Of a DNA stretch of 64,000 nucleotides, positions 24,852 through 34,153 are shown piece by piece (the first letter of the stretch is position 1; the number at the start of each line of letters is the position of its first letter). Source of the stretch: Thuidium tamariscinum. Lineage: Eukaryota > Streptophyta > Bryopsida > Hypnales > Thuidiaceae. The stretch is taken from the NCBI GenBank assembly GCA_947034885.2, contig OX344750.2, positions 37,248,821-37,312,820 of the forward strand, in the 5' to 3' direction. The translations under genes were made by a program, and so were the position numbers. A model generated the notes under the pieces. The model was not told the DNA's origin, made no database searches, and worked only from the letters and a program-made list of their open reading frames with translations.

Positions 24852-25100
24852 CACTAGAAGAAATCCCTGTTAATTTTAGCGCAGCACGTCAGGTAGATTG
24901 TGTTAAGGCCGCATTGCTGAAAACGCGAAAAAATTACAAAAAAACACAAAAAAACGCGTTTTCTGTGTTTTTCTGCGTTTTTTCTGCGTTTTTTCAGCGT
25001 TTTCAGGGGTTTCCTGCACTTTCAGCAACGCAGGATCAACACAATCTACCTGACGTATTGCGTTGAAATTAACAGGGATTTCAGTGTTTTTCTTCTAGTG
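24852..25100. mobile_element. CACTA-like MITE, 249 bp (nested)
   Basis: It starts CACTAGAAGAAATCCCTGTT and ends with TTCTTCTAGTG. It has inverted arms around TCAGGTAGATTGTGTT, and the 3-bp duplication ATT stands at 24849-24851 and 25101-25103. CACTA termini with 3-bp duplications are characteristic of EnSpm/CACTA elements. Confidence 0.8.
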
Positions 25101-26209
25101 ATTTTTAATGTTTAGAAGTGTGTGCACAAGGGACACCTATTTGCACTCATGTAGAGGTCATAAAATGATGTTTTCTTAGATTTTCTTTGGTGGAGACATG
25201 TTTATCTATTATAAAAACATACTACAAAAATTTCAACTAAAAATCATTAATTTCAACTACTCAATAGTATAAAAAACCTCCAATCTTGAAAGTGTGACAA
25301 ATTAACAAAAATAACTTATAAATATAAAATGATTTCTTAAAAATTATGAAAAATATATAAAATAAATTAAATCAAAAACTCTAAAAACAATTTTTTTTGT
25401 TTTGGGCATTGGATTCATCAATCAAAAGTTATGACTTTGGACAAGAACCAATTTTCGAAAGTATTACAAAAGTGGTCGCCCTTTCTTGCAATTACCCTTT
25501 TGTTTAATGACTTTTCATGTTGAATTACAAAGAGTATTCAATTGAATTTTTAGTCTAATTAATGTTTGCTTAATGTAGTTGTGAAGTAAGTAAAAAAATA
25601 GGTAACAAAATATGCCATATTAGTGTCGTCTGAGAAGTTGTGCAAATCTAATATTTCTCCACAAAAATGATATTTTTTCAAGAGTTTAAGCCCAACTCGC
25701 AAAATGAAGGTCCTCTATACTAGTCTCTACTCTCTACTCTAATTGGAATCTTGTAAAAATTCATAATATTGAATATTTTATTGCGTTTTGAGCTTTGAAT
25801 GCATTTTCAATGTCCATTGCACTTTTTTTATAGAATGACATGGAAATTGAGTTTACACCATGATGTCTATCATTGTAATGTAAACACATGGTGAAATTTT
25901 CAGATTTATTGAAATACTTTACTATTTGAAATGATTTTTTCTTTACTTTTTCTTCAAAATTTCACATAAAATTCAATTTTCCTCAAAAAAATCTGAAATT
26001 TCTATAAAGTAGAGAAGACATGTAATTTCTTCTTTGAAAAATAAAGTAAATTTTTTTCACACATATCTATTTCCAAAATGGCAACAAACTGAGCATCGAG
26101 CAGACGAGCACCGAGGATTGTAATCAGTGCTTATAGAACCGTCCTTAAGGCGGGTTAAAGCAAGCTCCGTCACAATATATCAATTGCATGTGTTTGCCGC
26201 GTGTGTCCC

Positions 26210-26365
26210 TGTAGAATAACAGAGTTACTGTAGATTCTGGTAACTCAGAGAGAGAGAGATAATATAGATTAGGGAACTGCTAATATAGTGTCCTGTGTGA
26301 CCTAAGGCCGTTAACATGGATGGGTGTCATCCAGGGGATGAAACCCTAATTCCAGTGTTCCAACA
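26210..26365 (-). repeat. 3' LTR of the copia element
   Basis: 156 bp, beginning TG and ending CA on the minus strand (TGTTGG...TCTACA). It differs from the 5' LTR by T/C and A/G changes near 26264 and 26276. TATATTA-like motifs are seen on the minus strand. Confidence 0.97.
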
Positions 26366-26374
26366 CCCCCTCTC
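26366..26374 (-). other. Polypurine tract
   Basis: On the minus strand GAGAGGGGG directly abuts the 3' LTR, as expected for plus-strand priming. Confidence 0.85.
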
Positions 26375-26457
26375 AATCGGAGATTGGGGTTGAGGAGCGC
26401 GAATAATCTGTACAGGGAGTTGTGTTGTGATCGCAATCCAATTGCTGTCGAAGTGTG

Positions 26458-26913
26458 ATGGCGCGCGTTCGTCCTCAGAAATTGGAGGTCTTGCGGGAGC
26501 GTATCGGAGATGTTTCGCTGGCGAGTCTGGCTGGAGTGGTGTTGTGGGCGATATCTGCCTTTGTGTTGCAGCTGTCGGAGGTTTTCTTCAACGTCGTTGA
26601 TGCGGTCCTGATGAAGCAGGTGCTGGAGGCAGAAGGGTTACGTGCGAGCAAGGATCTTGATTCTGGCAGTTGTGCTAAGGTCCCTGTAGGTTGCAATGTA
26701 GATAGCAGGTGTCCTGGAGTGCGAGGCAGTGTCCGTGAGAGCAGTTCGGCAGGGAATAAAGTTTACGCCGTTAGGAGAGGCCGGACTCCAGGTGTATACT
26801 TCACTTGGGAAGATTGCTCCAGGGAAGTTGTTGGTTTTAGTGGCGCAGAGCACAAGAGCTTCAAATCCTTAGAGAAAGCTGAAGAATACCTATTTCAGCC
26901 TGTACATCGTTAG
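26458..26913 (+). CDS. Antisense ORF with RNase H1-type hybrid-binding domain
   Basis: 151 codons, intact, on the strand opposite to gag-pol and between the PPT and the pol stop. ATG at 26458 is chosen because the codon before it is GTG and a TGA lies in frame at 26428. Residues about 20-54 are strongly hydrophobic (AGVVLWAISAFVLQL) and could be a membrane segment or buried helix. Residues 101-146 match the RNA/DNA-hybrid-binding fold at the N-terminus of eukaryotic RNase H1 (also called Cauli_VI): VYAVRRGRTPGVYFTWEDC, then GFSGAEHKSFKSLEKAEEYL. The RNase H catalytic domain is absent. The TAG stop overlaps the TAA stop of pol by two bases, tail to tail. It may be a captured host fragment or an element accessory gene that binds hybrids during reverse transcription; this role is inference. 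Confidence 0.75.
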   Translation: MARVRPQKLEVLRERIGDVSLASLAGVVLWAISAFVLQLSEVFFNVVDAVLMKQVLEAEGLRASKDLDSGSCAKVPVGCNVDSRCPGVRGSVRESSSAGNKVYAVRRGRTPGVYFTWEDCSREVVGFSGAEHKSFKSLEKAEEYLFQPVHR

Positions 26914-27443
26914 AGTTTCGGCAGGAGAGTGAGAGGTTTGGTTGGTCGTTTGCTCAGACTAACTAGGCTGTGTAACCCCAGTGAATCCCGGTGCTGGTGG
27001 AATTTTACACGGCCTAGTGGTTTTGTGAGAGCATCGGCAGGTTGTGCATTTGTATGAATATACTGAAGTTTGATTTCTCCCTCCAAGACTCTCTCGCGTA
27101 TGAAATGATAATGGATTTCTATATGCTTGGATCTAACATAAAATACTAGGTTGTGGGAAAGTTTGATAGCACCTTGGTTGTCACAGTGGATTGTGATGTT
27201 GTCTTGAGCGGCATGGGGAGATGATGCGGCAGATGTGGACTTGGGGTTTCTGTTGTCTTGGGCTGTCGAGAGAGGTGCTGCTGCAGGTGACTTCGAAACT
27301 GAGGTCAATGCAGGGACGGATTTTTGGGGAGCAGATGGAGTCGGAGGTGTGAGCTCTCGAAGGAGCAGATGGAGTCGGAGGTGTGAGCTCTCGAAGGAGC
27401 CGACGGAGCCAGACTGCCTCTTGTGCGCCATCACTGAGGGCAC
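26910..27443 (-). CDS. Copia pol C-terminus: end of RNase H (frame-shifted piece)
   Basis: The 177-codon frame holds the C-terminal part of the copia RNase H: IHCDNQGAIKLSHN, SKHIEIHYHFIRE and the conserved ADALTKPLGR. It ends with TAA at 26910-26912. It is in a different frame from the rest of pol because of the 34-bp tandem duplication at 27328-27395, and its first ~35 residues read through that duplication. The ATG at 27443 is not a genuine start. Copies of this family without the duplication should read straight through. Confidence 0.85.
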   Translation of the reverse strand: MPSVMAHKRQSGSVGSFESSHLRLHLLLRELTPPTPSAPQKSVPALTSVSKSPAAAPLSTAQDNRNPKSTSAASSPHAAQDNITIHCDNQGAIKLSHNLVFYVRSKHIEIHYHFIRERVLEGEIKLQYIHTNAQPADALTKPLGRVKFHQHRDSLGLHSLVSLSKRPTKPLTLLPKL

Positions 27444-28704
27444 GATACTCTGACTCAGTTGAGGAGCGTGAGACTGTGAGTTGGCGCTTGCTTTGCCATG
27501 TGATGGGTCCGCCTGCTAAGGTAAAGACGTAAGCGCCCATAGATCTTCTAGTTTCCGGGCAAGAGCCCCAATCTGCATCGGTGTAACCTGTGATTGCTAT
27601 AGAGGCTCCAGATTTATATAGAATTCCATAGTCGAGAGTTCCCTGAAGATACCGTAAGAGGTGTTTAGCTGCGTCGAGATGGGCTTCCTGGGGCACAGCC
27701 ATGTAGCTGCTTAACCTACTGACCGCATAAGCCAGATCGGGTCGAGTAACAGTTAGAAAGATGAGCTTCCCTATGAGACGGCAATAATAGTGTGAATCAG
27801 TTGGCGGAGAGTGCATATCTGTTGTAAGTATTTGGCCTTCGGGTAGAGGTGCAGCGGCAGTTTTGCAATCTGACATTCCAAATTCGTCTAGAATAGATTT
27901 GGCGTAGTCTTGCTGGTGTAAGAAGATTCCCAATATAACTTGTGTGAAAGTGATTTCCAGGTAGCGTTTGATGCAGCCGAGATCTTTCATTTCGAATTCT
28001 GTACGGAGAAAGGTCTTGAGCCAGGATATAAGTGTGCTGGAGCTCCCTGTAATGAACAAATCGTCCACATATAATAATAAAATCAGAGTCTCTCCATCTT
28101 GATGCATGTAGTACATGTTACCGTCTGCTGTGCTGCGCTTGAGTCCGATCTTGCGAAGGGCGGCATCGATCCGATCATACCAGGTACGAGGACTTTGTTT
28201 TAACCCGTAGATAGATCTATTGAGGCGGCACACCAGTTTTTCTTGGCCATGAGCACGGAAGCCGGGGGGCTGATACATGTACACTCGTTCTTTAAGAAGT
28301 CCATTCAGGAATGCAGTGCAGACGTCCATGTGATGGATATCCCATCGTTTGGCTGCTGCAAGGGCGATGGCAGTACGCAGAGTAGCCCACTTGATAACTG
28401 GTGCAAATGTCTCTGTGAAATCAATACCTTCTTTTTGTTCAAATCCTCTAGCTACTAACCGGGCCTTCTTGGTGGGGGGTTCACCATTGATGCCAGGTTT
28501 AATCTTAAAGACCCATTTGCAAGTAATTGCACGTTTGCCTGAAGGTAATGGTTCTAAGTCCCAGGTGAGATTCTTCCATATAGAATTCATTTCTTCTTGC
28601 ATTGCTTGTCTCCATCCCGGGTCATGTTTGGCTTCTTTGAAGGTGACATTGGCTTGATCAGGTTCTACTGGAGTGGATTTGGGAGCAGGGGTAGTGGCTA
28701 ACAT
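27181..28704 (-). CDS. Copia reverse transcriptase and RNase H (5' part)
   Basis: The 507-codon frame holds RT from WVFKIKPG (about residue 64) through MDVCTAFLNG, the catalytic YVDD at 212-215, to the RNase H start GYTDADWGSCPETRRS and SSTESEYRALS. The frame is open upstream of its first ATG to the C9 tract at 28863-28871, so it is a continuation of the gag-integrase frame after a one-base slip, not an independent gene. It overlaps that ORF by 7 bases. Residues after about 436 (AHTSDSICSP onward) are out of frame because of the 34-bp duplication. It is non-functional as it stands unless frameshifting occurs. Confidence 0.93.
   Translation of the reverse strand: MLATTPAPKSTPVEPDQANVTFKEAKHDPGWRQAMQEEMNSIWKNLTWDLEPLPSGKRAITCKWVFKIKPGINGEPPTKKARLVARGFEQKEGIDFTETFAPVIKWATLRTAIALAAAKRWDIHHMDVCTAFLNGLLKERVYMYQPPGFRAHGQEKLVCRLNRSIYGLKQSPRTWYDRIDAALRKIGLKRSTADGNMYYMHQDGETLILLLYVDDLFITGSSSTLISWLKTFLRTEFEMKDLGCIKRYLEITFTQVILGIFLHQQDYAKSILDEFGMSDCKTAAAPLPEGQILTTDMHSPPTDSHYYCRLIGKLIFLTVTRPDLAYAVSRLSSYMAVPQEAHLDAAKHLLRYLQGTLDYGILYKSGASIAITGYTDADWGSCPETRRSMGAYVFTLAGGPITWQSKRQLTVSRSSTESEYRALSDGAQEAVWLRRLLRELTPPTPSAPSRAHTSDSICSPKIRPCIDLSFEVTCSSTSLDSPRQQKPQVHICRIISPCRSRQHHNPL
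27328..27395. repeat. 34-bp tandem duplication inside RNase H
   Basis: 27328-27361 is repeated exactly at 27362-27395, beginning GGAGCAGATGGAG. 34 is not a multiple of three, which explains the second frame break in pol. Confidence 0.95.
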
Positions 28705-31670
28705 GCATACGTTGAAATCATCAGTTGAGAGACAGAGTTCGTATCCGTCGAGTCTGATGTTCTGTTGTCGAGGTCGCTGGGATCTACGGGGAGGGGTTTC
28801 AGATGATGTGGGCGGCTCAGGAGGGGAAGCATTTTGGCGAAGGGGTGAATTCGGAGAGGAAAGGGGGGGGGTTCAGACTGAGACAAGGGGTCTGGAGATG
28901 GAAGTAAGGTTGGGAGCTGGGGAGACTGTTGGGGTTCAGTTGGGTTTATGGATGGTTGGGGATTCGGATGGTATGTTTGGGCGCTGGTGGATGAGGGTAG
29001 ATCTGGGGATAGCTGAAGTGAAGTTGGGAATAGGGGGTTGGGTGTGAGAAGTCTGTCTAGTGTAGTCGAGTCATGAATTGGCTCAGTTAGTTCTGGAAAG
29101 GGTGGTTCGAAGCAGGTTTCATCGAATCTGACGTCTCTACTAATGATTATCTTGCGAGAGGATGGGTGGTAGCATCTGTAGGCTTTGCTATTTTCGTCAT
29201 AACCTAGTAGGAGAGCTGGGGTGGCTTTGGGATCAAGTTTCTTTCGTTTGGCATCAGGTATGTGGTAGTAAGCTATGCATCCTATCACTCGTAGGTGTCC
29301 TAGATGTGGTTTGATACCTGTGAAGGCTTCTTCAGGGGTTTTGAGTTTCAATGCTTTGGTTGGACATCTGTTTTGTATATAGTTAACAATCTTGGCTATC
29401 TCTTCCCAGAGGACTTTGGGTATCTTGGTTCCTGTAACAACACTGCGAATCCCTTCTAGTAGGGTTCGGTTCTTTCTTTCAGCTACTCCGTTTTGGTGTG
29501 GGATGTAGCTAGCGGTGAGTTGTCGAACGATGCCCTGGGCGTTACAGTAGGATATAAAGTCTGTGGAAATGTATTCGCCACCTCTATCAGTTCTGAGGGT
29601 GCCTATCTTCTGAGATGGTTTTTCTACTAAGGCTCGGAATTGCGTGAAGCAATCGAGAGTTTGTGATTTATCAGCCAAAAAGTACAGCCAGGTCTTTCTA
29701 GTAAAGTCATCGATAAATGTTAAAATGTAACGGTTGCCGTTTCGGGAAGAAACTGGTAGCGGGCCACATAGATCGCTATGAACTAACTGGAGTTTCCTAA
29801 CTGAGTGGGTGGTTCTCTTTTTTGGTATGCGATCACGAGGCATTTTTCCAAACATGCAGGATGGACAGAGATGCTTGATCAAAGGAATATAAGGCAAGCC
29901 AGCGACAAGATTTTTGGAGGTCATGTGGTACATACTCTGAAAGTTTACGTGGCCGATCCGTCGGTGCCATAGTTCGATTTCAGCTTTTGATAATCCTGTC
30001 GGATGATCGCAGGGACTAGGAGTAGCTGGGGGCGGTACTGCGGACTCTTGAGCTCTTGTTGGTTGGTCTTGTATAACTGTTGAAGCTGGATTGCTACTTG
30101 TGTCCAGCAGAACTGGATCAGTATTGTTGTGGGTGGTGAGTGACAGGTTGGATTGATGCTTCAATTGCTTGGCTTCATATGCTGTGGGTTCTTGATAAGT
30201 GCAGCCTAACAGGTTGATGACTCTGTAAAGATTGTTGCGAGGATCCCGGATGCACTTCATGAATATTTGACTGGGGTTGGTGTTCTCATAGATGAGACAT
30301 TGCTTGGTTTCGAATACAACTTTGTAACCTGCATCTGTGAGCTTTCCTACGGAAAATAAGTTGGTGCGAACTCCAGGGACATAGAGAATATGATGTATTT
30401 CCTTGGTGGCACCAGTAATATCAGTGCTTCGTACAGATCCTTGGCTTGCTACAGCCATTTTGTGTCCGCCAGCTGTGCTAATGTATGGGACTCTAGAGGG
30501 GGTGACATTGCTAAGTAAGCTAACATTGCCTGTAACGTGGGATGATGCTCCAGAATCAAGGAACCATTCTTCTTCAGTGATATCGGTAACTACGCAGGCG
30601 TTCACAACTTCTTCGGTGTCTTGGAAACCGTTGATGCAGGCTTGAACGTGTGGGGAAGCGGTGTCGGAATCATGATCGGAGTTGCTGGAGTCGTTGTCAT
30701 CGATCTCTGCGAGATGGACTTCGTGCTGTGAGCTGGGACGTTGCATGCGGCTAAGTTGGAGTTGCATAGACTTGATGCGTTCCTCAAGGGTGATGCGTGC
30801 ACATTCCCTTGCAAAATGCCCTTCTTTGCCACATTTGTGACAGAAAAGAGAAGGCTTGGCTGAATTGTCGGTTCGCTTCTGCGCTGGGAGGTTACGATCA
30901 CTGTTCACTGAACCTTTGTTTCGACTAGAGTGACCGCGAGAGGAGTTCTGATTTGAACGAGAAGATTTGTAGGACCGATCATTGTGGGTCCTAGCGAAGT
31001 TTACCTCTTCTATTTCATCTCTCTGTTTCTCAAGCTTTCTACTCAGTTCCTCTTGAAGCAAGAGACCCTCAAGTTCCATAAACAAGGGTAATCGCTCTCT
31101 GCCCTTTTGGATCTGCCTGAAGGTCGACCAGCTCTTAGGTAGGCTGTTGAGCGTTTGACCTACTAAGTCCTCATCTGAGATTTGAATACCTAGATTGGCT
31201 AGCTGTGTCACCAGTAGGGTTATCTCTACTAAATGATCTCCGATCGACTTGCCTTCTACTAGTTTAAGCGAATAGAATTGCTCTTTTAGAGCCAGACGAC
31301 GTGAAGAGCCTCTGACGTCGCACATATTGCGAAGGCGTGCCCAGATGGCCTCAGGTTCAGTGAGGTGAATGACACTAAGTATAATTGAATCACGTACTAA
31401 CGAGATAATAATTCGCGCTGCACGGGATCGAAGCTCTGAATCGCGTGCTGTGTTTTCAGGTCCTGGTGCAGGAGTGCCGCCAGGAGTAGCACCGGGATTC
31501 GATGAGCTGCCTGTATCGACTGAGGTCTGATCACTATTCAAATCAGATTCGATAAAACGCAATAGACCCTCATGCTTTAATATCATCTTGACTTTGTAGC
31601 TCCAGATGATGTAATTTGAGGGTCCTACTAGTTTCATGGACTCTGGCATGTCTTTGACGCTAGGATCCAT
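28698..31670 (-). CDS. Copia gag-protease-integrase polyprotein
   Basis: 990 codons from ATG at 31670. Residues 1-230 are the gag region with a retrotransposon gag-type fold (SYKVKMILKHEGLLRFIE). A CCHC zinc knuckle CHKCGKEGHFAREC lies at about 277-290. The aspartic protease has DSGA at 372-375. Integrase has the HHCC zinc region (WHRRIGHVN at 569, CPSC at 602), and D633, D695 and E731 with D-x35-E spacing (NGVAERKNRTL). The C-terminal ~50 residues after the C9 tract are out of frame. Normal copia elements carry RT in the same frame, so this copy is truncated by the slip. The translated protein could still supply gag, protease and integrase. Confidence 0.95.
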   Translation of the reverse strand: MDPSVKDMPESMKLVGPSNYIIWSYKVKMILKHEGLLRFIESDLNSDQTSVDTGSSSNPGATPGGTPAPGPENTARDSELRSRAARIIISLVRDSIILSVIHLTEPEAIWARLRNMCDVRGSSRRLALKEQFYSLKLVEGKSIGDHLVEITLLVTQLANLGIQISDEDLVGQTLNSLPKSWSTFRQIQKGRERLPLFMELEGLLLQEELSRKLEKQRDEIEEVNFARTHNDRSYKSSRSNQNSSRGHSSRNKGSVNSDRNLPAQKRTDNSAKPSLFCHKCGKEGHFARECARITLEERIKSMQLQLSRMQRPSSQHEVHLAEIDDNDSSNSDHDSDTASPHVQACINGFQDTEEVVNACVVTDITEEEWFLDSGASSHVTGNVSLLSNVTPSRVPYISTAGGHKMAVASQGSVRSTDITGATKEIHHILYVPGVRTNLFSVGKLTDAGYKVVFETKQCLIYENTNPSQIFMKCIRDPRNNLYRVINLLGCTYQEPTAYEAKQLKHQSNLSLTTHNNTDPVLLDTSSNPASTVIQDQPTRAQESAVPPPATPSPCDHPTGLSKAEIELWHRRIGHVNFQSMYHMTSKNLVAGLPYIPLIKHLCPSCMFGKMPRDRIPKKRTTHSVRKLQLVHSDLCGPLPVSSRNGNRYILTFIDDFTRKTWLYFLADKSQTLDCFTQFRALVEKPSQKIGTLRTDRGGEYISTDFISYCNAQGIVRQLTASYIPHQNGVAERKNRTLLEGIRSVVTGTKIPKVLWEEIAKIVNYIQNRCPTKALKLKTPEEAFTGIKPHLGHLRVIGCIAYYHIPDAKRKKLDPKATPALLLGYDENSKAYRCYHPSSRKIIISRDVRFDETCFEPPFPELTEPIHDSTTLDRLLTPNPLFPTSLQLSPDLPSSTSAQTYHPNPQPSINPTEPQQSPQLPTLLPSPDPLSQSEPPPFPLRIHPFAKMLPLLSRPHHLKPLPVDPSDLDNRTSDSTDTNSVSQLMISTYAC

Positions 31671-31912
31671 TACTGCAGACGCAAGACAGTGATGTGGAAG
31701 AACTAAGTTCGACCGGGTTCAACTCTATCAGTGGCGGCGCCGCTTAGGTTTCTGCGGGCGGGGACTCCTGAGATTTCTAATCCGAGGATACGTGTGCGAT
31801 CTGAGAGAGAGGATCCGTAAGTGAGCTGTGCAGACTTCGGAGGGAAGCGATCGATCAGCTACGACGCTTCAGCTAGGTACAGTAAGTGTGCTATGACGAC
31901 TCAGAAGACCTA

Positions 31913-31924
31913 GCTCTGATACCA
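31913..31924 (-). other. Primer-binding site (initiator Met tRNA)
   Basis: On the minus strand TGGTATCAGAGC immediately follows the 5' LTR, complementary to the 3' end of plant initiator-Met tRNA, the usual copia primer. Confidence 0.95.
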
Positions 31925-32080
31925 TGTAGAATAACAGAGTTACTGTAGATTCTGGTAACTCAGAGAGAGAGAGATAATACAGATTAGGGAGCTGCTAATA
32001 TAGTGTCCTGTGTGACCTAAGGCCGTTAACATGGATGGGTGTCATCCAGGGGATGAAACCCTAATTCCAGTGTTCCAACA
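31925..32080 (-). repeat. 5' LTR of the copia element
   Basis: 156 bp, near-identical to 26210-26365 (two substitutions). GTCCC follows at 32081-32085. Confidence 0.97.
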
Positions 32081-32705
32081 GTCCCGTCCACCACGCCACT
32101 TGTGGCTGGTGGCTTTTTGTTCAGGTCCTCTTTTGCAATGCAATTCCAATTCATTTGTTTCAAAACAGAACAATATCAAATAAAGTGTACTGCTTTGACT
32201 ACTTAGGCGGGGAGCCATTTTTTTTCCTCCACTTGCCATTACTGACTAGCTCTTCATTTGCAAAGTCAACTAATGATTCAAGTACAGTAGCTAATCCGGT
32301 TATTTTTTATTCCCCCATTCACGGTGTAATTAGATTTCGGCAAAACATCAGTTTTTGTTGAGCAGTTTCGACCAAACTGTACCCATTTCTTCTAATCCCT
32401 TTTTTCGGTACACAGTCCATTGACCACCGACCGCTCCTCCCTCCTTGTCTCAAACACACGAATCCACTCTTTCCCCAGAAAACCAACCAACTGCTAAGTA
32501 AGTAAGCTTTACGTTCGCTTGGGTCGATTTTCTGCGATTCTCCCAATCTTCCCGTGACGAAACGTACAGTGCTGGCTCAAGGTTAAGCCTGTGCAGGAGG
32601 AGTCAAATCATTAGGCCGGAAGAGCAAGAGGCTACAACTCCAGTCGGTCATGCAGATAGTGTGGGTGACGGGGGTCGGGAACGGGGAGTGCACGTTCGCT
32701 CCACC

Positions 32706-32713
32706 TTTATAAA
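32706..32713 (+). promoter_or_regulatory. TATA box of the unit 2 module
   Basis: TTTATAAA in the same context as 14009-14016, about 150 bp before the hairpin at 32860. Confidence 0.55.
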
Positions 32714-32859
32714 CACGCGCCTTCCAGCAGCTTCATCATTCATCAGTCTCGCTCGCCAGCCTCCTCAGCTCTTGCATTGGGTGCCATTACTCCTCTAGCT
32801 CGGCTCTAGCTAGTCGTGTCTAGCACCTCTCCATCGATCGCAAGGGTCTCAAACTCGCT

Positions 32860-32986
32860 GGGGCCGTGGCATTGAGAGCTATGCTGACTCTGAGTGAGGA
32901 CTTCCTAGCTCTGGATTGAGGAGCCCTCCTCCTTGCGTAGGACGTTCCTTTCTCACAGTCTGCATAGCTCTCTGTGGCACTTCCCC
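32860..32986 (+). ncRNA. Candidate microRNA precursor hairpin, copy 2
   Basis: Same 127-nt hairpin as at 14163. Both pairing arms (the GAGAGCTATGC and GCATAGCTCTC regions) are unchanged. The only difference I see is in the loop, CGTAGG for CGCAGG near 32938. Conservation of the arms with change in the loop is what a MIR gene would show, though the copies are also simply recent. Confidence 0.6.
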
Positions 32987-34153
32987 TAACTTGCACACTA
33001 GCTGGCTTGTTGAAGATAGATGCATGCTAGCTAACTCTGGAATTTCTCAATCTAGTGCGTTTAGTAATAAGCGTAGGGGACATGGTGAAGTGGTCATGTC
33101 ATCAACCTGCTGTGATGAGCCAGATTGCAGGTCTAAATGTAAGGTTGATCTAGTACGTGGGAGTATAGGTGGGTTTGTAAGTAGAGGAGTGTTAGCTTTC
33201 ACTGAAACTTAAGTTGCAAGCTGTGCTGTGCAAGTGACTCCTGAAATGCTTGTATCTAGATCTGAGGGTCATATGCCACCCCTTAAAATCTTTCTTTTAG
33301 TCTGCATCGCGACTACAATAATGTAAGTGCTGGAGAATCAAACTATACCTCTCCTCCAGTTATAACCAGTGGTCCCTCACATATTCAACTCAACGCTGAC
33401 AAGCATTTCTGGGAATCTCAGGCACCATCAACTCCCAACTTGTGCTGTTCATTGTAGCAGACAATTTTGAAAGTTAACCCATATTATGGTATAATAGGAA
33501 GTCAATGTGCAGACAATTCTACGAATAGTCGACATGTCGAATACCATATAGCAAGGCAATTAGAGTACGTAGACATTTCCGTTCCGCAGCACACGGTAGT
33601 AGGGTAGCAACCAAGAGCAGAATACCCACTGCTAACCGGGATTCGGTGGCTCTGACGGTCGAGGCTCCTCAGTACCAGTTCACCGATTATCTTGCATGTT
33701 TACCTTCAGTCGTTATGTAAAACGGGTCTCAGACTAATTCTGGAATTGAGTGGCAGTTTGAGTCGGACAAGTTGATTGAGATGATTCCAATTCTAAGTAC
33801 TTACAGAAATGTTCACGTGTATAGTGTGGGATGCACTATCAAGTGCGAGACGTTGTAAACCTCATCGAGCAATTCCCGCTTCGCCTGTGCTTGGGCAAAG
33901 GCTTGCTACGTTGCCCTTCACGGCATGATTCCGCTCATACCTTCCTAGTCAACCTCCCAGCTTTTTCATGCTCACCCTGTCATCCCTCCATCTTCCCGCT
34001 TAATTACCCCATCCACAGCTTGATCGATTCTCTAGTGCGGTGCATGCTAATAACATTGCTTGTTGTAATACTAAGCGCGTGATGCTTTGTTGTCGATCTG
34101 TGTGTTCAACAAATGCTAGCGAGTTCGAAATGATAGTGTCCCGGATAGTGTAA

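Larger units (their letters stand above)
24039..25497. mobile_element. GGGT-family fold-back with two nested MITEs, 1459 bp
   Basis: The ends GGGTCATTGCAAGAAAGGGC and GCCCTTTCTTGCAATTACCC are inverted. TTTT flanks both sides (24035-24038 and 25498-25501), and units 1 and 3 lack the insertion. The two arms are complementary over several hundred bases. A 121-bp Mutator-like MITE sits in the left arm and a 249-bp CACTA-like MITE sits near the centre. Confidence 0.85.
26210..32080 (-). mobile_element. Ty1/copia LTR retrotransposon, 5871 bp
   Basis: The element has 156-bp LTRs, a 5-bp target duplication GTCCC (26205-26209 and 32081-32085), a PBS, a PPT and gag-protease-integrase-RT-RNase H order on the minus strand. 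That order (integrase before RT) defines Ty1/copia. The empty site survives in unit 1 (about 13340) and unit 3 (about 45815). The LTRs differ at only two positions, so the insertion is young. gag-pol is nevertheless broken twice, at the C9 tract 28863-28871 and at the 34-bp tandem duplication 27328-27395. An antisense ORF lies between pol and the 3' LTR. Confidence 0.97.

Noticed and set aside
28243-30645. Several plus-strand frames across the copia pol and gag genes
   Set aside because: They are opposite-strand shadows of gag-pol with no domain. Only the antisense ORF at 26458-26913 lies outside pol and has a recognisable domain.
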